In this document: one piece after another, positions 48,001 through 60,311 of the stretch | Layout: each line of letters begins with the position of its first letter | Numbering within the stretch: position 1 is the stretch's first letter | Assembly: GCF_900747795.2 (NCBI RefSeq) | Contig: NC_041400.2 | Span: 199,000,622 to 199,064,621, forward strand | Origin: Erpetoichthys calabaricus | Lineage: Eukaryota > Chordata > Cladistia > Polypteriformes > Polypteridae | Direction: 5' to 3' | DNA: 64,000 bases | The notes under the pieces: generated by a model | Seen by the model: the letters and a program-made list of their open reading frames with translations, nothing else | Databases searched by the model: none | What the model was told of the DNA's origin: nothing | Position numbers and translations under genes: made by a program

Positions 48001-51000
48001 AGAAGAGTTGATCTGAAGGAGATTAAAGACAACAGAGTGGTGGCAGGTGAAAGTGTAGTTAAGCAGCATAGGATGGTGGTCTGTAGGATGACGTTGGAGA
48101 TCAAGAAGGAGAGAGTGAGGGCAGAGCCAAGGATCAAATGGTGGAAGTTGAAAAAGGAAGACTGCAAGGTTGAGTTTAGGGAGGAGATGAGACAGGCACT
48201 AGGTGGCAGTGAAGTCACCAGACAGCTGGGCAACTACAGCAGATGTAGTAAGGGGGACAGCAAGAAGGGGGCTTGGTGTGACATCTGGACAGAGGAAGGA
48301 GGAAAAGGAAACTTGGTGGTGGAATTTGTATACTCTCCTGTATTTCCTGAGGAAGAGGATGGCAAAGAAGTGGGAAAGTCAGAGAGATGCAGAAAGTAGA
48401 CAAGAGTACAAGGAGATAAGGCGCAAGGTGAAGAGAGAGGTGGCGAAGGCTAAAGAAAAGGCGTATGATTTGTATGGGAGGTTGGTAACTAAGGAGGGAG
48501 AAAAGGACCAGTGGGCTACACAGAGGGGCCGAGCTGGGAAAGATGTACAGCAGGTTAGGGTGATAAAGGATAAAGATGGAAATGTACTCACAAGTGAGGA
48601 GTGTTGAGCAGATGGAAAGAGGACTTTGAAAGGCTGATGAATGAAGAGAACGAGAGAGAGAAGAGGTTGGATGATGTGGAGATAGTGAATCAGGTACTGC
48701 AACGTATTAGCAAGGAGGAAGTGAGGACAGCAATGTAGAGGATGAGGAATGGAAAAGCCGTTGGTCAGGATGACATACCACAGCATGAAGTTATGGGAAA
48801 GAGTAGTGGGAGCTCAGTTAAGAAGTGAGGTGATGATTAGTGAGCAGCAGGATGGTTTCATGCCAGAAAGAGCACCACAGATGTGATGTTTGCTCTGAGG
48901 GTGTTGATGGAGAAGTTTAGAGAAGGCCAGAAGGAGTTGCATTGCATCTTTGTGGACCTGAGAGAGCACATGACAGGGTGACTGAGATGAGCTGTGGTGT
49001 TGAATGAGGAAGTCGGGAGTGGCAGAGAAGTACGTAAGAGTTGTACAGGATATGTACGAGGGGAGTGTGACCGTGGTGAGGTCTGCGGTAGGAGTGACGG
49101 AGGTGGGATTACATCAGGGATCGGCTCTGAGCTTTTTCTTATTTGCAATGGTGATGGACAGGTGAACAGACGAGATTAGACAGGAATCTCCGTGCACTGT
49201 GATGTTTGCTGATGACATTGTGATCTGCAGGTTGAGGAGACCCTGGAGAGGTGGAGATGTGAGAGGAGAGGAATGAAGGTCAGTAGGACCACCAAGACAG
49301 AATACATGTGTGTGAATGAGGGAGGTCAGTGGAATGGTGAGGATGAGGGAGTAGAGTTGGCGAAGGTGGATGAGTTTAAATACTTGGGATCAACAGTACA
49401 GAGTAAAGGGGAGTGAGGAAGAGTGCAGGCAGGGTGGAGTGGATGGAGAAGTGTCAGTGATTTGTGACAGACGGATATCGGCAAGAGTGAAAGGGAAGGT
49501 CTACAGGATGGTAGTGAGACCAGCTATGTTATATGGACTGGAGACGGTGGCACAGGAGACAGAGCTGGAGGTGGCAGAGTTAAAGATGCTAAGATTGGCA
49601 TTGGGTGTGACGAGGATGGACAGGATTAGAAGTGAGGACGTTAGAGGGTCAGCTCCTCAAGTTGGACGGTTGGGAGACAAAGTCAGAGAGGCGAGATTGC
49701 GTTGGTTTGGACATGTGCAGAGGAGAGATGCTGGGTATAGGGGAGAAGGATGCGAAGGATAGAGCTGCCAGGGAAGAGGAAAAGAGGAAGGCCTAAGAGG
49801 TGGTTTATGGATGTGGTGAGAGAGGACATGCAGGTGATGGCAGTGACAGAACAAGATGACGAGGACAAAGGAATGGAGGAAGATGATCCGCTGTGGCAAC
49901 CCGTAACTGGAGCAGCCAAAAGCAGCAACCAGAGTAAAATACTCAATTCAGTACTACAAGGAAAGCCTAGTAAATGACCATTTGTGATGCACGGAGCATC
50001 TGGACAGAGAGGAAGACTAAAAGAGGAGGCAGAATGTCCAGTTAAGTGGAAAGCCTTCCTCTGCAGAGGAGTTTGAAGTCAGCCAATCTCATTCATTTCG
50101 GCAGGTTGTGCCAAAGTCTGGGCGCTATATGGGCTGAAGGCCCTGCTGTCCCCCAAGGAGTGCAGGTTAGTGAGGGGCACAGCACGCCTGCCGTAATCAG
50201 AGCTTAATGGGCGAACAGGAGCAGCGTGATGGAGAAGGTCGCTGATGTAGTCTGCTGTGAGGTCATTTACAGCTTTGGAGGATATTAATTGAATTTATAT
50301 ATTCTGTCCTGTGAGAGACGGTGAAGCAGGATGGGGGTCCTGTGCTCGCTGTTGCTGCTCTGTCAGGACTCTTTGAATCAGCTGGAGCTGTGATAGAAGA
50401 TTAGAAGTGGCTCCTGCCATTAGGGAGTTACAGTAACCAATGAGGGTTGTGATAAAAGCACATCTGTGTTAGAAAAGGAGAGGAGTGAGCGCTCATGGGG
50501 TATGGGATGGAGGTGAAAGTTTCTTAATGTGGTTTGTGTAAGAATATAAGAACTGGACGAATCAAAAATGACACCAGGACTCCTTGCATCGGGATGTCTG
50601 AGTTCACCGTCAAGATTGACTGAGCAGGAGCTCATTTTCTGAAGTTGTGCTTTTAACATTGAAATAGATTTGAGTATCATCTGCCTAAAAGTTACCCAGT
50701 CCATAGCTACAAGTGATGTGGCCAAGGAGAAACAGAGGGCCGAGGACAGAGTCCTGAGGATCCCCCTGTGTGACTGGCGCCGAGCTGGACCTACTGTTGC
50801 CGAGACTAAAGTCAGTCAGGTAGGACTTAAACCACTGAAGGGCAGTGCCAGAGACCCCCAGCATGGTCTCCATTCTGCACAGTAGAATGTCTCGTCTGAC
50901 CGGAGGTCTTCCATAAGCAGATTCACAGCTGTGCTGCGCCCTCAAAGGGCTCCATTAAATCAGAAGTTAAGTAAGCAGTTTTAATTTTAGGGCTCATTAG

Positions 51001-54000
51001 CTTCTCCAGTGTCCACTTGACCCAGTGATGTAGAGTTTAGTGTGGTGAATGAACATATCTGGTGACCCCAGATCATTCTCCGTCTCCTGGGGAGTGTAAA
51101 CAAGCAAGGTATTTAAATACAAACAAATGTCTTATAAATTGTAGGAAAACATTGAATCAGAATTGGAAGCCGTTCTGAAATTGTTACACGAGAGCAGGAT
51201 GAAGCGATCACCAGAGGAGTGGAGCGTTGGCTGTAAGGCCTGAAATTGAGCCTGACGAGCTGAAGGGTCTCCTGGATGGTCTGTACATCCTGCATTGAAA
51301 TTCTCCCTCACACGTCTGACCTTCACATGGCAGGTCTCCACTCTCCTCCAGTGTAAATAAGTGAAGACCTGAATCGGCTAACCGATGTACTCCTCGCTCC
51401 TGCCCTTTAAACAAACCAAAGGGCTAACCCCGTATGACGATGGTCTGTGCTGGGAGGTGAGCAGTGCCTGAGTGTCCGCGCAGGTGATGGTTTGTGTAGG
51501 TAACCACGTGAAAGAATAAGGACCACCCATGGTGTCCTGGCATATTCAGGAGTATGAGGGACCGAACTGGGATGTAAAATGTTTCTGTGGACTTATGGGG
51601 TCTCACTGAAGATGATGGCAGTGTTCTGGTTCAGGTGTGTGTTTTGCTGATTAGTATTTAATTTTGTTCCGGGATTATTGGACAATTTGGAGGGCTTTGG
51701 ACATCAGGAAATCTGCATGTGTAGTGCTTTTCATTCTAACGGTCTCTACACACGGATTAAATCTTCTATTGTTCTCCTTTTATCGAAGGTGTCATCAGTT
51801 TGTGGTCCCACTGCTGTTGGGGGCTGTGGTCCCAGCGTCCTGTCACACGATGCTTTAAAGCCAGCGCTACAGGCTAACTGGCAGTGGAGATTTCTGGTCG
51901 TTTCCTGTGTGGTTTGTGTCTCCCAGTGGTTGTGCTCTTTTTATTAGTGGTTTTGGTTTTTTTTTTACCAGTAAATTTGCCTGGTGGTTCGGCTTTGGTG
52001 GCCCATTTTTGTTGATCGGCTGGTTTAGATTTGACTTCATTTTAAGATTTGTGTCTTAAAATGGTCGTCTTATGGCAGGTGCTTTGGGTTTAAAAAAGCA
52101 GGTGGGCTTTCATTGTGCTGCACCCCAACTGAACTGCACTGCACTGCTAGCTCTTCTGTCTGTTTATGTATTAAAAACTGTGGCAGCTAAACAAAGTAAT
52201 GGTGTCATATTAAACTAACTAGAGCGTACAGACACGAGAGTGACAGTGTACCAATGATTGGCACTCTTGACGCCTACTTAAACTTGGCATGACTCCCATG
52301 GGCCGGAGGTGGATGAAAACGGTCCAAAGGTTCCCCTCCTTGTGTGTGTTGACTGAAAGAGGGATTGGTGCTCTGTAGGACCTCCATAATGGGTTCAGAC
52401 CTGTGACCATCAGATGCCTGCCTGATGCACGTACCCGCCACCTAAGCACTTCTCCCCTTCCCCTCCTTGCTTCCTCCTGCCACTTGTACTCTTATTCAGT
52501 GTTTGGAATAATTCTTTGATGCCTCCGCCATCAGGCTGGCACACCCCCTGGCATCCGTGACTTCCCAAACTTGCATTGCCAAAGGCCATAATACCATAGC
52601 AGTTCCATTACAGGAGTGCTCTTATTTTGGGACTCCTGTAAATGACTGATCTATTGCCATCGGGACACTTACTAAGACCACCCACCGTATTTGTTTTGAG
52701 GTCTTCGCTCGATCTTGATTTTGGGTAGTTTGATTTGTGCAGAGCCCTGTGATGGAAAGCCGTGCCCTTTAAAGTGGAATGGATGTGTAGAGGAAGTTTA
52801 AATTCATGCTGAAGTGAAATGTAAGGCACTTGGTGGACGTGAGATAAGCTCAGCAGTAATTTCAAGATGACAGAAATCTAAAATCTGACCATTGTAATCG
52901 GTGAAGGAGAACCCATTTAGAATAGGATTCTCAAGTGAATGTGGTATGTAGTTAAGGTCAGGAGGGCACCGCTTTGGAATGGTGCAAAGGCTAATATCGT
53001 GATTTAAGCATCCTAGTGTGTTGATACTTCCAAAGTCAACAGAGTTTTGAGCAGGGGGACACTGATGGAAGTTGGAGTGATGAAGTGTTGGTGCCATCTT
53101 GAGCTTGCTGCAGTTGGCTGAAGCACCAAGCCAGGAGACCACTAAATAAAATGCACTTCAATCCTTCCTCTACTTCTCCCACTGCTTTAACTCCTGCAGT
53201 ATGTTGGAAATGTCTGATGGCAGCCCACCTCTGAGGTGCAGTGGTGCAGCTTGTGGTGCTCGTTTTCAAGGTCCTAGTCTTGTCAGTAATGTCCTCCAAC
53301 ACTGTTCTTGGTAGAGCAGGTGGTCAGTTTTAGGAAGGCAGCAGCACACACGAGGTCAGGCCTCTGCTGAAAAGACTGAAACAGATGGGAGTTTGAAGTT
53401 CTGTGCCAGTTGTGCTCAGTTTGAAGGCCTTGAACAGGAACGGAAGGTCATTGTGTTCACTCTACCACTGGCGATGTTGGTACCTTCATGAATGCAGAGG
53501 TACATGTGGCCGTGCCCTCTGCACCAAAATGGTGCTCTGCCAAGGGTTGGTTCCCATCTTGTCTGTGTGCCCTGGTAATGCAAATGTGGGTACACAAAGT
53601 GACTTGCATCTTAGCAGTGATTTGGGTTCAAGCAGAGTGCTGCAGGAATAGGGACACAGTGCCCCAAGGGTCATATTGGACATGCAGGTTACAGCAAAGT
53701 GAAAAGAAAATGAGCTGCACGGTGTGTCCACCATAAGAGCCTCAGGTTAACAAAGAAAAGCAATGAGAGGGCTGGGAGCGAGAATCCTTGGAAAGACAAA
53801 AGGTGACCAACAGTCGTTGACGATAAGACTAAGAGTCATGGAGGAGATGAAGCTGAGAGGGAGAAATGAAATGTTCAGAAAAGCAAAGGGAGCACTGAAG
53901 ATTGAGAGAGCAGGTGCTGCTGGGATTGCAAAGGACAGAATCCAGTAAGTGGCCAGGGCTGTGAACTTGTCAATAGCCTGTAATCGAGAGTCGTCCAGTG

Positions 54001-57000
54001 CTAGTGCTGTGTGGTATGCCAGTTACCAAGCACAGGAGTGTGCTATGCAGGACGTGGCAGTACGTCTGAAACGGCTCTCCTCTCCTCCATTGAAAGGTAG
54101 GCACCGAGGTGACGGGCGGATTCTATGCAAGTGCTGCGTCTCTGTCATTAACAGAAAAGCAGATCACTCGCTGAGCTTTATTACCTACCTGCTCATCAAT
54201 TACATTTACACTGGGGCTGGAAGTGGTTGGCAATGCCAGTCTTCATGTTGGTAAATCGGGCGGCCCAAGTGCTTGGCTTGTAAAGCAGATGATGACGGTG
54301 AGCCTGATGACGTTACAGCTCCTGTCTGCTGACCGCTCTGCAAGGATGGCCTTGTCAAAGGAGACAACCCTGCAGATCTTTCCAAGCGTTACTTTGGCCT
54401 GTCCCAGTGCTTTCTGGGAGTTTAGAACTGGACAGGGGTGAGGATAGTTACGGTAAAACAAGATGAATGTTTCGATGGGTTGACAAGTGCAGCATTTCCA
54501 GACGGTGTGACTTCACAAAGCACTGTCTCACCTCCAGTTCATTCTTGTCGTTCTGTAAAGTGTGAAGCAAATCCCCGCACTAAATGGCGTTAACCTGCAG
54601 TGTAGCCAGTGTATTGCACAGAGCTGAATTCATGCACATCTCACTAATTGTATTTCAGAGTGTGCAAATATATTCATCATATGCACTGGCACTATTACAT
54701 ACTTCATGAAACTGAAGGCCGAGTTTAATGGTCACACTGTTTAGTTTAGGGTTTCTATCCCAGTTAGTCTTCTTTTAAATGGACTCCTTCATTAATGGAG
54801 CAAGCGGTCATCTCCCAGTTTCCAGGTTATCATCTCATGTTACTACAGACATTACCAACTGGCTTTGCTAAACGATGACTGGAAGAAGCCAGCATGTGTG
54901 GTGTGGTGTGGTGCTGTGTGTGACGGGCCTGCCTGCTGACCGGCCGTGGCTTTACCTTTGAGATGCCGTCCTCGGGGTCACTGCACTTAAGGAGAGCTGC
55001 GATCTTCCTGTTCTGAGTTGAGAGTGCGCACGTGAGCGAGACTGGCGAGTGGACGGACTTTAAATAAGGTCTGAATATTCTTCTGACCGACCTGCTTGAG
55101 GGTCTTTATTTGATGAATGGGTGACGTCCAGATGTTCAGTTACGTGGATGGAAGGCTGCGGTGAATTTAGTACTTTTATTGTGTTTGACATTTTACTGGA
55201 TGTTGCTGTTCGGGTTATTTAAGTCGTCATTTGCTAATAAAATGTGCAAGTGGATGCCCCTGAAGTAGCTGCTGCCCTTTACACTCGTGTCCACTCTGCT
55301 GATTGCGAATTGCCAGGTAACTTTACATTTTTTTTTTAACATTTAAATTATCTAATAATTGCCTTGGTATTGGCTCAGTGGTGCCAAAGCTGCTATCGGT
55401 ACCAATGTCAGTATTGAGAGGAGCTCCTCAAAACCCTGAACTGGGTGAACTTTGACTTATAAAAATAGAAGACCACTCGCAAACTTGAACTTTAATGCCA
55501 GGCAGCACAGTTGCTACAATTTCCCTTGGTGTTGCAGCCAAAGGTGGCAAAAGTAAATTAGGTTAAGAGCGTGATGGTCCAAATAGGGCACTAGGAAACC
55601 TGAAAAGGAGCCCCGTAAGCTTCAGGTGAGTCGCTGTGTGCCCACAATGCACTACAACAGCCTGCAGATTATTCTGTTCATCAGCACAGCGCCATGGTGA
55701 GCCGACGTCCATCATGGTCTGTTGTAGCCTGACAGTTTAGCTTCAGATTTGAATCCTCCATCTAGCATTTCTTCCGGACTTTGTGGGTTGTTTTTGACTG
55801 TTTTGTCGTTCACGTTTCTTAAGCACAAACTGCGACATTTTATTTCTGTAGCACATTCCTCATATAAAAACGCTTTGTGAAAAGTTAGTCGAGAAAAAAA
55901 TAGATGAAGTACCTGAATATATAAAATGCCAAGAATAGATCAGTTGAGTATTGACTCGTCCGTTGCTATTGGCTGCATATCTGCCTGTTGTGGTTGATGC
56001 CATTTTGCCATCCCTCGAGTTGCAGTCGGCTGTCTGAGCTCCCATTGAATGAAGGACCAGCGTTTAAGTACACGACTTTGGGAACTTCGGTCAGGTTTCT
56101 TTGTCCTCTATTAATAAATAAATGTCATTCAATGATCGCTGTTGTTTGAGTAGGACTCGCTGTTACAAAACATTTACTAAATAATAATAATGTATGATCT
56201 GTCTGATGACTTTTTAACTTCTTCAAAGCTGCTGGTTAGGTTGGGTGGTCTTTTTTTTTTTTTTAATTGCTAGAAATGGTCTCCTGAGTAATTAACAAGC
56301 CGTAGAATCGTTGAAGTTCAGAGCTGTCCTGACTGATGGAGGTGAATGTAAAGGACTAGAAATTCCTACCGGCCTGAAGGAAGATCCAAACCTTCTAAAT
56401 TCTCCTCTAGCAGGATGCCAGGTGTTTCCATCCCAGTGAAGATGGTGGGCTGTGTGCTTATATAGGTCCGCTGCCCCCCATCTGCCACATGAATTCAGTT
56501 TGACCTCCGAGAAGTACAGAGATGTGTAAGCCATTGGTAGCACCTGGGAGGTGTGGTGGAACACGCCGAGAACAAGGGGGCAGTGAGTGGGTGAGCCGTG
56601 TGGTAGGTGGTAGTACGGACTGTAAACATGGCACTGTTCTGAAAATGCGAGGTAAAAATGTTGGACCCGTGCTTGACCAAGGAGCCACATAGAGTATAGT
56701 AAAGATTACAGGCATCATTAACATCCGTGCCATGGAGCCCAAACCATTGAACGAGAACAAACAAGATGGAGATTACAAGATGTGAGGTGCTACACAAAAC
56801 TGAAGTCAAACGTGACCAGAGATGGTGAACACAAGGATGTGGACACTGCTGGCCTTTGGTCACCGGTCATCTGTGGAGTCGCCCAAGATAGAATAAGGAT
56901 GGCGTCATGATGTTGGGAAGGTAGAAAGCCCAGCGTGCCCGAGATGAGAATTCTGGGCATAAATGAGTGCAGGATGGCTGATGCCATGTTGATCGTGTAG

Positions 57001-60000
57001 GTTTGTGTTGACATTGGTAGAGTTCTCTTGGCACTGAGCGTGTCGACTCCCTTGCACCGAATTGTTTTTTGTCCTGCTAAAATGATGTGCTGCTGTAGCC
57101 CCCTAGATGCCATGATGAGGGTGGGTTGCCCTCACTCGCTGAGATCTGAGGTTGGTGCCAACATAACGACTTTGTGCTTTGAAAGCTTTTCAGTGCGATG
57201 GGCAGAATGTGATGTGCTGCTTCAGCGTGCGGTGCTCAGCATGTTTTGTCATCTGCTTTTGTCTTCTCTGTCGTGTCTGCTTGAAGCAACAAAACCAAAT
57301 GACCTCACGTCGGCAGTTCATTAGGGAATGACTGGCACTGAAATGTCCTGCTAATCCCAGTCAGTTGTTGAGAGGACACAGTGACTCAGCAGACTGGAAA
57401 GAAATTGTGAGCTGCCCGGCTTCAGGCCCCAGAGAAGCGACCCTGAAGCCTGGCCTGTCCTCTGTGTCGGGTGTCTTTTGATGTCCGCACTGATCAGTCT
57501 GTACACTAAGAGTGTGCGTCTCCATCCAGGGTCTCCCCGAGGTGTTTCAGCTCCGATGTGTCCCTACAATGAGCACAGAATCTGTCAAATGTCTGTCTGT
57601 GTCCCTCCCTACAGAGCTTACTGCACTTCAAGGCTTCACAGATTCCTCCAGTTAGCTGCCTCCCTGGGGTGGGTAGCACAGTATGCCAGGACTGGAAAAC
57701 TTCTGCTTTGCTCTCAAACTCCCATTAAAGCCACAAACAAGACACTCAATACTGTAAACTTATAAAGATGACTCTTCTATAAACTTAACAAGATGGCGCC
57801 ACAGGCTTGGGCGTGACTGTGACTTGGAACAGGAGCCTCTGCCTTATTGCTTCGGCAGAAAGCGGTGTGGAGTTTGGCACCACGCCACGCTCGGGAGGCT
57901 GGGGGTGTTTTGTAGTTATCCAGTAGTAGTTTTGGCACCGGTCTGAAGGCTGGTATCCACCCCAATCCAACCGTACTCCCCTCTTTCCCCTCTTTCTTCC
58001 TGTTTTGAACCCTTTCAAGTGAAAGTCTGGCAGTGCCAACCTCTACCTGCTACCCGTCTTGTGCACTTGGATTTCCTGAATGTCTGTTTCTTTGTCATGC
58101 ATTGCTGGGATTTGCTTGTTTGTGTGTCTGTGCACCTGTTAGATGAATGGATTGGTTTTAAGAATTTTGCCCAGTTTAGCTTCAAACAGCAGTGATATGT
58201 GATGAGCCCGGGCACTGTAATGGAGCAGACGGGGTAGCTTCTGTTTGGAGCCCAGTGTGTGAATATCTGCGACTTCTGGAAGTGTCTCTTTAAACGCAGT
58301 TGTGCCTCTCGTCGTGACGTCGGGCTTCCCTAAGCCCAAATAGAAGTTCAGTGCAGCCAGGGGTCGGATAAGGCCCTCCATAGACTGACGTTCTTGGCCC
58401 AGTAGAGCGGACTCGGATTGAAGTGATAAGCCAGAACTAAGGATTTGTGCCGTTTGTAAAAGTGTTCTTGTTGTTCGCTTGTGCCAGTGAAGATCTGTTT
58501 TGCATTCAACTGTAATTCTTCTTTTTCAGGTTTGAAAGCTGGCAGACGCTTCCTCTAAAGATTCAGAAAGCTTCATTAAGGAGCCCAGCCCAAGCAAACG
58601 GTTTGTTTCTGCCTCTTGTGACATGTTGATTTGCAAAGCCGCCGGCCTTGGTGGATCTCACGGAGGTCTGTGGCCTTCTCCCTCTGGTCATTTGTGTGTT
58701 AGTCCCTCTGTTGGGAGATACAGATGTCTAGCTTTTTAAGTTAGTTTAAAGTCCTTCAGTTCCTTCAGCTTCACCACAGTCCCCTTAACTTGCCAGTTTG
58801 TGGGCTCTGTAAGGCCGTGCCTTCTCCAGATCTCCTTTTCTTTGCAGTGCTGCCCTTTTGACGCTCGCCAGGGCTGGGGTGTCTGTCGGATCTTAGATTT
58901 CATCATTCATCCAGCCGTCGTCGTCTTGTTTGACGAAGCCTGGGATGAAGCTCAGTGTTATGGCTGCAGGAATGTGGTGATCTCCATAGTCAAATGTGCC
59001 ACTCTGTATAGTTATTGTTGGACAGCTCAGAAATAACCTTGAAATCTTGATAGTGTGTGTGTGTGTGCCCCAGAAAGCTGGCATAAGCTCCTATGTCTGC
59101 ACGTTTGACGCACTCTGCTTCCCTTGTTTAGGTTTATCATTTCTTGTCTCCATCTTGGAGTCTTGTAAGTGTAAAGCTACCTGCTAGTGGCAGAGTTGGG
59201 CCCAGTGTCTGCATGAGTGGACTATATGGTAATGCCAGTCCTCGCAGAACTTGAAAAAGGTCAATTTTGGTGCCCTTGCCCCGTTATTAGGGATGGTGTC
59301 CTTTGCCGCTTCCTCACCTAAATGTCTCCTTTTTCAGCCAGTGCCCTGCCCAGTGTTAAGCCCAAGATGCCTAATAAAGACTACAATGTGTCCTTAGTCC
59401 AGACTCGTCTGAAGGACATACTTGCAAAATTCAGCCATGGCATTTGGATTTCAAGCCTTCCACAGTTTTACAGAAAGTTGTATGGTGAAGAGTGGCCCAA
59501 GGAAGCCTTTAAGGACCTGGAACACTGGAGCCACATTTGTATGGTAGGTCACGCTGAAAGGTGACGGGAGACCTTTGTGCCAGTTGGCACTGTCTGATAT
59601 CTGAAGGTGTCCTGGTGCTCACTCTGTAAGGGTGGCTGTTCACTTGGAAGCTCCTAAGGTGGCTTCCCTTTTCCTAAAGTTCTGGAATTTTCTTTTAAGT
59701 TGAACATTTTCTTGTTGAGCCTCGTGCTGATTTCTGTCACATGTGACTGATTTCTGTCACAATGTCTCTTGTAAGGATTTTCTAATTGTATGTCCCCTTT
59801 TATTTTTCTAGATTGAAAAGAGTGGCATTTCTGAGCTTCTCTACCCAGTGCAGACCCACATGCAAGTCCAAAGCTCTGCCGCCCCTGGTCGAATGTCTTC
59901 ACTGCTCACCAGGTCAGCCTCCCCAGCGCACATCCAACTCCCAGAAGTGCCAGTTGAGATAAGAGTAAAACTGGCCGAACTCCTCGACCGCTATAGCAGT

Positions 60001-60311
60001 GGCCTTTGGGCTGCCGCCCTCCCTAAACTGTTTCAGGACGCTTACAAAATGAAGTTCCCAGAGTACATGTTGGACAATCTGGACGTGCTGAGTGACATTT
60101 GTACAGTGGACTACCCAATCCCGGACAATAAGAAAAAGGCCATTTTATATGCAAGGATTGCCGACGAGAACCAAAACAAAGTGTCCCTGAGAAGGACGCA
60201 GAACTGTGAAGACGTGGGCCGCGGCTCGGTGCCCCAGTTGGAGCTGCCAAAGGAGGAGTATCCCTCGGTGCTGGTGGTGGAGGGCAGCAACACCAACGAG
60301 GTCGTTCTGCG
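34605..60311 (+). CDS. tdrd7: tdrd7: Tudor domain-containing protein 7 (5' part, continues past the window)
   Basis: Germ-granule/chromatoid-body RNP protein, also known for lens and spermatid roles. Coding exons found: 34605-34808, 40795-40942, 44164-44293, 58530-58600, 59338-59543 and 59812-60311, with GT-AG borders and matching phases. They encode the first 419 residues of a protein that is about 1,100 residues in mammals. LOTUS 1 is at residues ~3-75 (MLRAVLQSHKDGVSLAQLQ), LOTUS 2 at ~201-265 (LKDILAKFSHGIWISSLPQF), and LOTUS 3 at ~300-370 (LAELLDRYSSGLWAAALPKL). The window's last exon ends in SVLVVEGSNTNEVVLR, the opening of the first extended Tudor domain. LOTUS domains in this family bind Vasa-type helicases or G-rich RNA. 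The start codon is the first ATG after the acceptor, and it aligns with the mammalian start. TDRD5 and MARF1 also carry LOTUS domains, but exon-by-exon similarity fits TDRD7. Confidence 0.95.
35205..37220 (-). mobile_element. Decayed hAT transposon (transposase fragments)
   Basis: On the minus strand, 37020-36727 encodes FIKHCNQEARSQKMSGLHQT and KRINVVVDETADSRDCSV, the hAT catalytic block around the first Asp (usual VxDETTDxR). 35768-35509 encodes GVNEELLNQMGVCHRTVGLS, and 35402-35205 encodes LPVRSGDRERSFSEYET, matching the C-terminal hAT dimerisation block (usual PVSSxxxERSFS). Many breaks are present and ends were not located. It is older than the other hAT elements here. Confidence 0.6.
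37576..38796. mobile_element. Tigger/pogo-like non-autonomous element
   Basis: Left end CAGTGATCCCTCGCCTATC and right end complementary to CAGCGGTCCCCCGCTACATC form terminal inverted repeats of the CAGTxxTCCCTCG type known from Tigger/pogo elements. The expected TA target duplication is TA on the right but TT on the left. The 1.2-kb interior has no transposase and carries about three diverged copies of a ~200-base unit, seen at ~37.88, ~38.31 and ~38.48 kb (shared phrase near GCGTTCAG). Confidence 0.6.
37995..38018. repeat. (C)24 homopolymer
   Basis: 24 uninterrupted C inside the Tigger-like element. The length in a reference assembly is unreliable. Confidence 0.9.
39651..39686. repeat. (GT)n microsatellite, interrupted
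   Basis: Two GT runs separated by TTCTGAGA, in tdrd7 intron 2. Confidence 0.9.
40795..40942 (+). CDS. tdrd7: tdrd7 coding exon 2
   Basis: Acceptor TTTTTTTCTTTCAG. Encodes TVCFAAICKETAHLAQLVAR and a basic stretch (KCSKKRSGG), matching the TDRD7 segment after LOTUS 1. Ends in phase 1. Confidence 0.92.
40943..44163 (+). other. tdrd7 intron 3 (3.2 kb)
   Basis: I recognise no repeat family, RNA gene or additional exon in it. Confidence 0.35.
44164..44293 (+). CDS. tdrd7: tdrd7 coding exon 3
   Basis: Linker exon encoding SSLRQPAAAGRGVKPPAQSA and similar low-complexity residues. SLRQP matches mammalian TDRD7. Ends in phase 2 at GACGG/GTGAGT. Confidence 0.88.
44967..45000. repeat. (CG)n(CA)n microsatellite
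   Basis: A short CGCGCG stretch runs into about 13 CA dinucleotides, early in tdrd7 intron 4. Confidence 0.9.
45600..49950 (+). mobile_element. RTE-clade LINE, near full length, decayed, split by a hAT element
   Basis: In plus-strand order: a 5' leader with GGAAGGGCATCCAGTGTC and CAACAGGGTGCTGGTGGAAA; an endonuclease start (LNVGSMTGKRRELADTMERR); FNGHVGEG; KQHRMVVCRMTLEIKKERVR; an RT region containing MFADDIVIC (about 49203); KVYRMVVRPAMLYGLETVA; LRWFGHVQRRDAG; and a C-terminus RGRPKRWFMDVVREDM, followed by GCTGTGGCAACCCGTAACTG at the 3' end. This is the RTE/BovB-like family often misannotated as craniofacial development protein 2. Numerous frame breaks and stops show that it is inactive. 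The hAT insertion at 46043-47591 removed no bases. Confidence 0.88.
46043..47591 (-). mobile_element. hAT (ZBED-like) DNA transposon nested in the RTE LINE
   Basis: 1,549 bases with terminal inverted repeats TAGGGATGGGAATTGA and TAGGGATGGGAATCGA (complement of the right end). A perfect 8-bp target duplication GTCAAGAG flanks it (46035-46042 and 47592-47599). The minus strand encodes a BED-type zinc finger (WLYFTRKDDNRATCNTCKVD followed by HLHTKH) and a separate catalytic fragment with KVVAATVDNAANMDVAVKIV. The transposase between and after these is missing or unreadable, so the copy is internally deleted. Confidence 0.92.
50040..50950 (-). mobile_element. L2-type LINE remnant
   Basis: Minus strand: MLGVSGTALQWFKSYLTDFS, NSRSSSAPVTQGDPQDSVLG (usual PLTCGVPQGSVLGP), VNLDGELRHPDARSPGVIFD, and a tail with worn APRLWHNLP. 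This is the order expected of L2/Maui-type elements. 5' truncated, with several breaks; it lies directly after the RTE element. Confidence 0.75.
58530..58600 (+). CDS. tdrd7: tdrd7 coding exon 4
   Basis: Short linker exon after TTCTTTTTCAG. Encodes ESWQTLPLKIQKASLRSPAQ; KASL.P fits the poorly conserved TDRD7 linker. The donor GTTTGT is weak but keeps the frame into the next exon. Confidence 0.75.
59338..59543 (+). CDS. tdrd7: tdrd7 coding exon 5 (LOTUS 2)
   Basis: Encodes ASALPSVKPKMPNKDYNVSL and then LOTUS 2 with GIWISSLPQFYRKLYGEEW. Ends in phase 0 at ATG/GTAGGT. Confidence 0.94.
59812..60311 (+). CDS. tdrd7: tdrd7 coding exon 6 (LOTUS 3, Tudor 1 start)
   Basis: Largest exon seen, 500 bases. 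It holds the end of LOTUS 2, a Ser/Pro-rich linker, LOTUS 3 (KFPEYMLDNLDVLSDICTV) and the first strand of Tudor 1. Ends at CTGCG/GTAAGC; the following exons lie beyond 64000. Confidence 0.94.

Larger units (their letters stand above)
44294..58529 (+). other. tdrd7 intron 4 (14.2 kb)
   Basis: The first 6.7 kb are dominated by the RTE/hAT/L2 cluster listed separately. From about 50.96 to 58.53 kb I see no recognisable repeat family, RNA gene or exon. Short open frames there have no family resemblance or splice support. Confidence 0.4.

Noticed and set aside
48037-48607. Open frames of 120-134 codons resembling a craniofacial development protein 2-like gene
   Set aside because: They are pieces of the RTE LINE, with the same order of motifs and breaks throughout; not a host gene.
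56292-57113. Cluster of minus-strand open frames of 100-132 codons in tdrd7 intron 4, considered as a processed pseudogene
   Set aside because: I could not match them to any family; frames overlap with no continuous domain, so chance open reading is the safer view.
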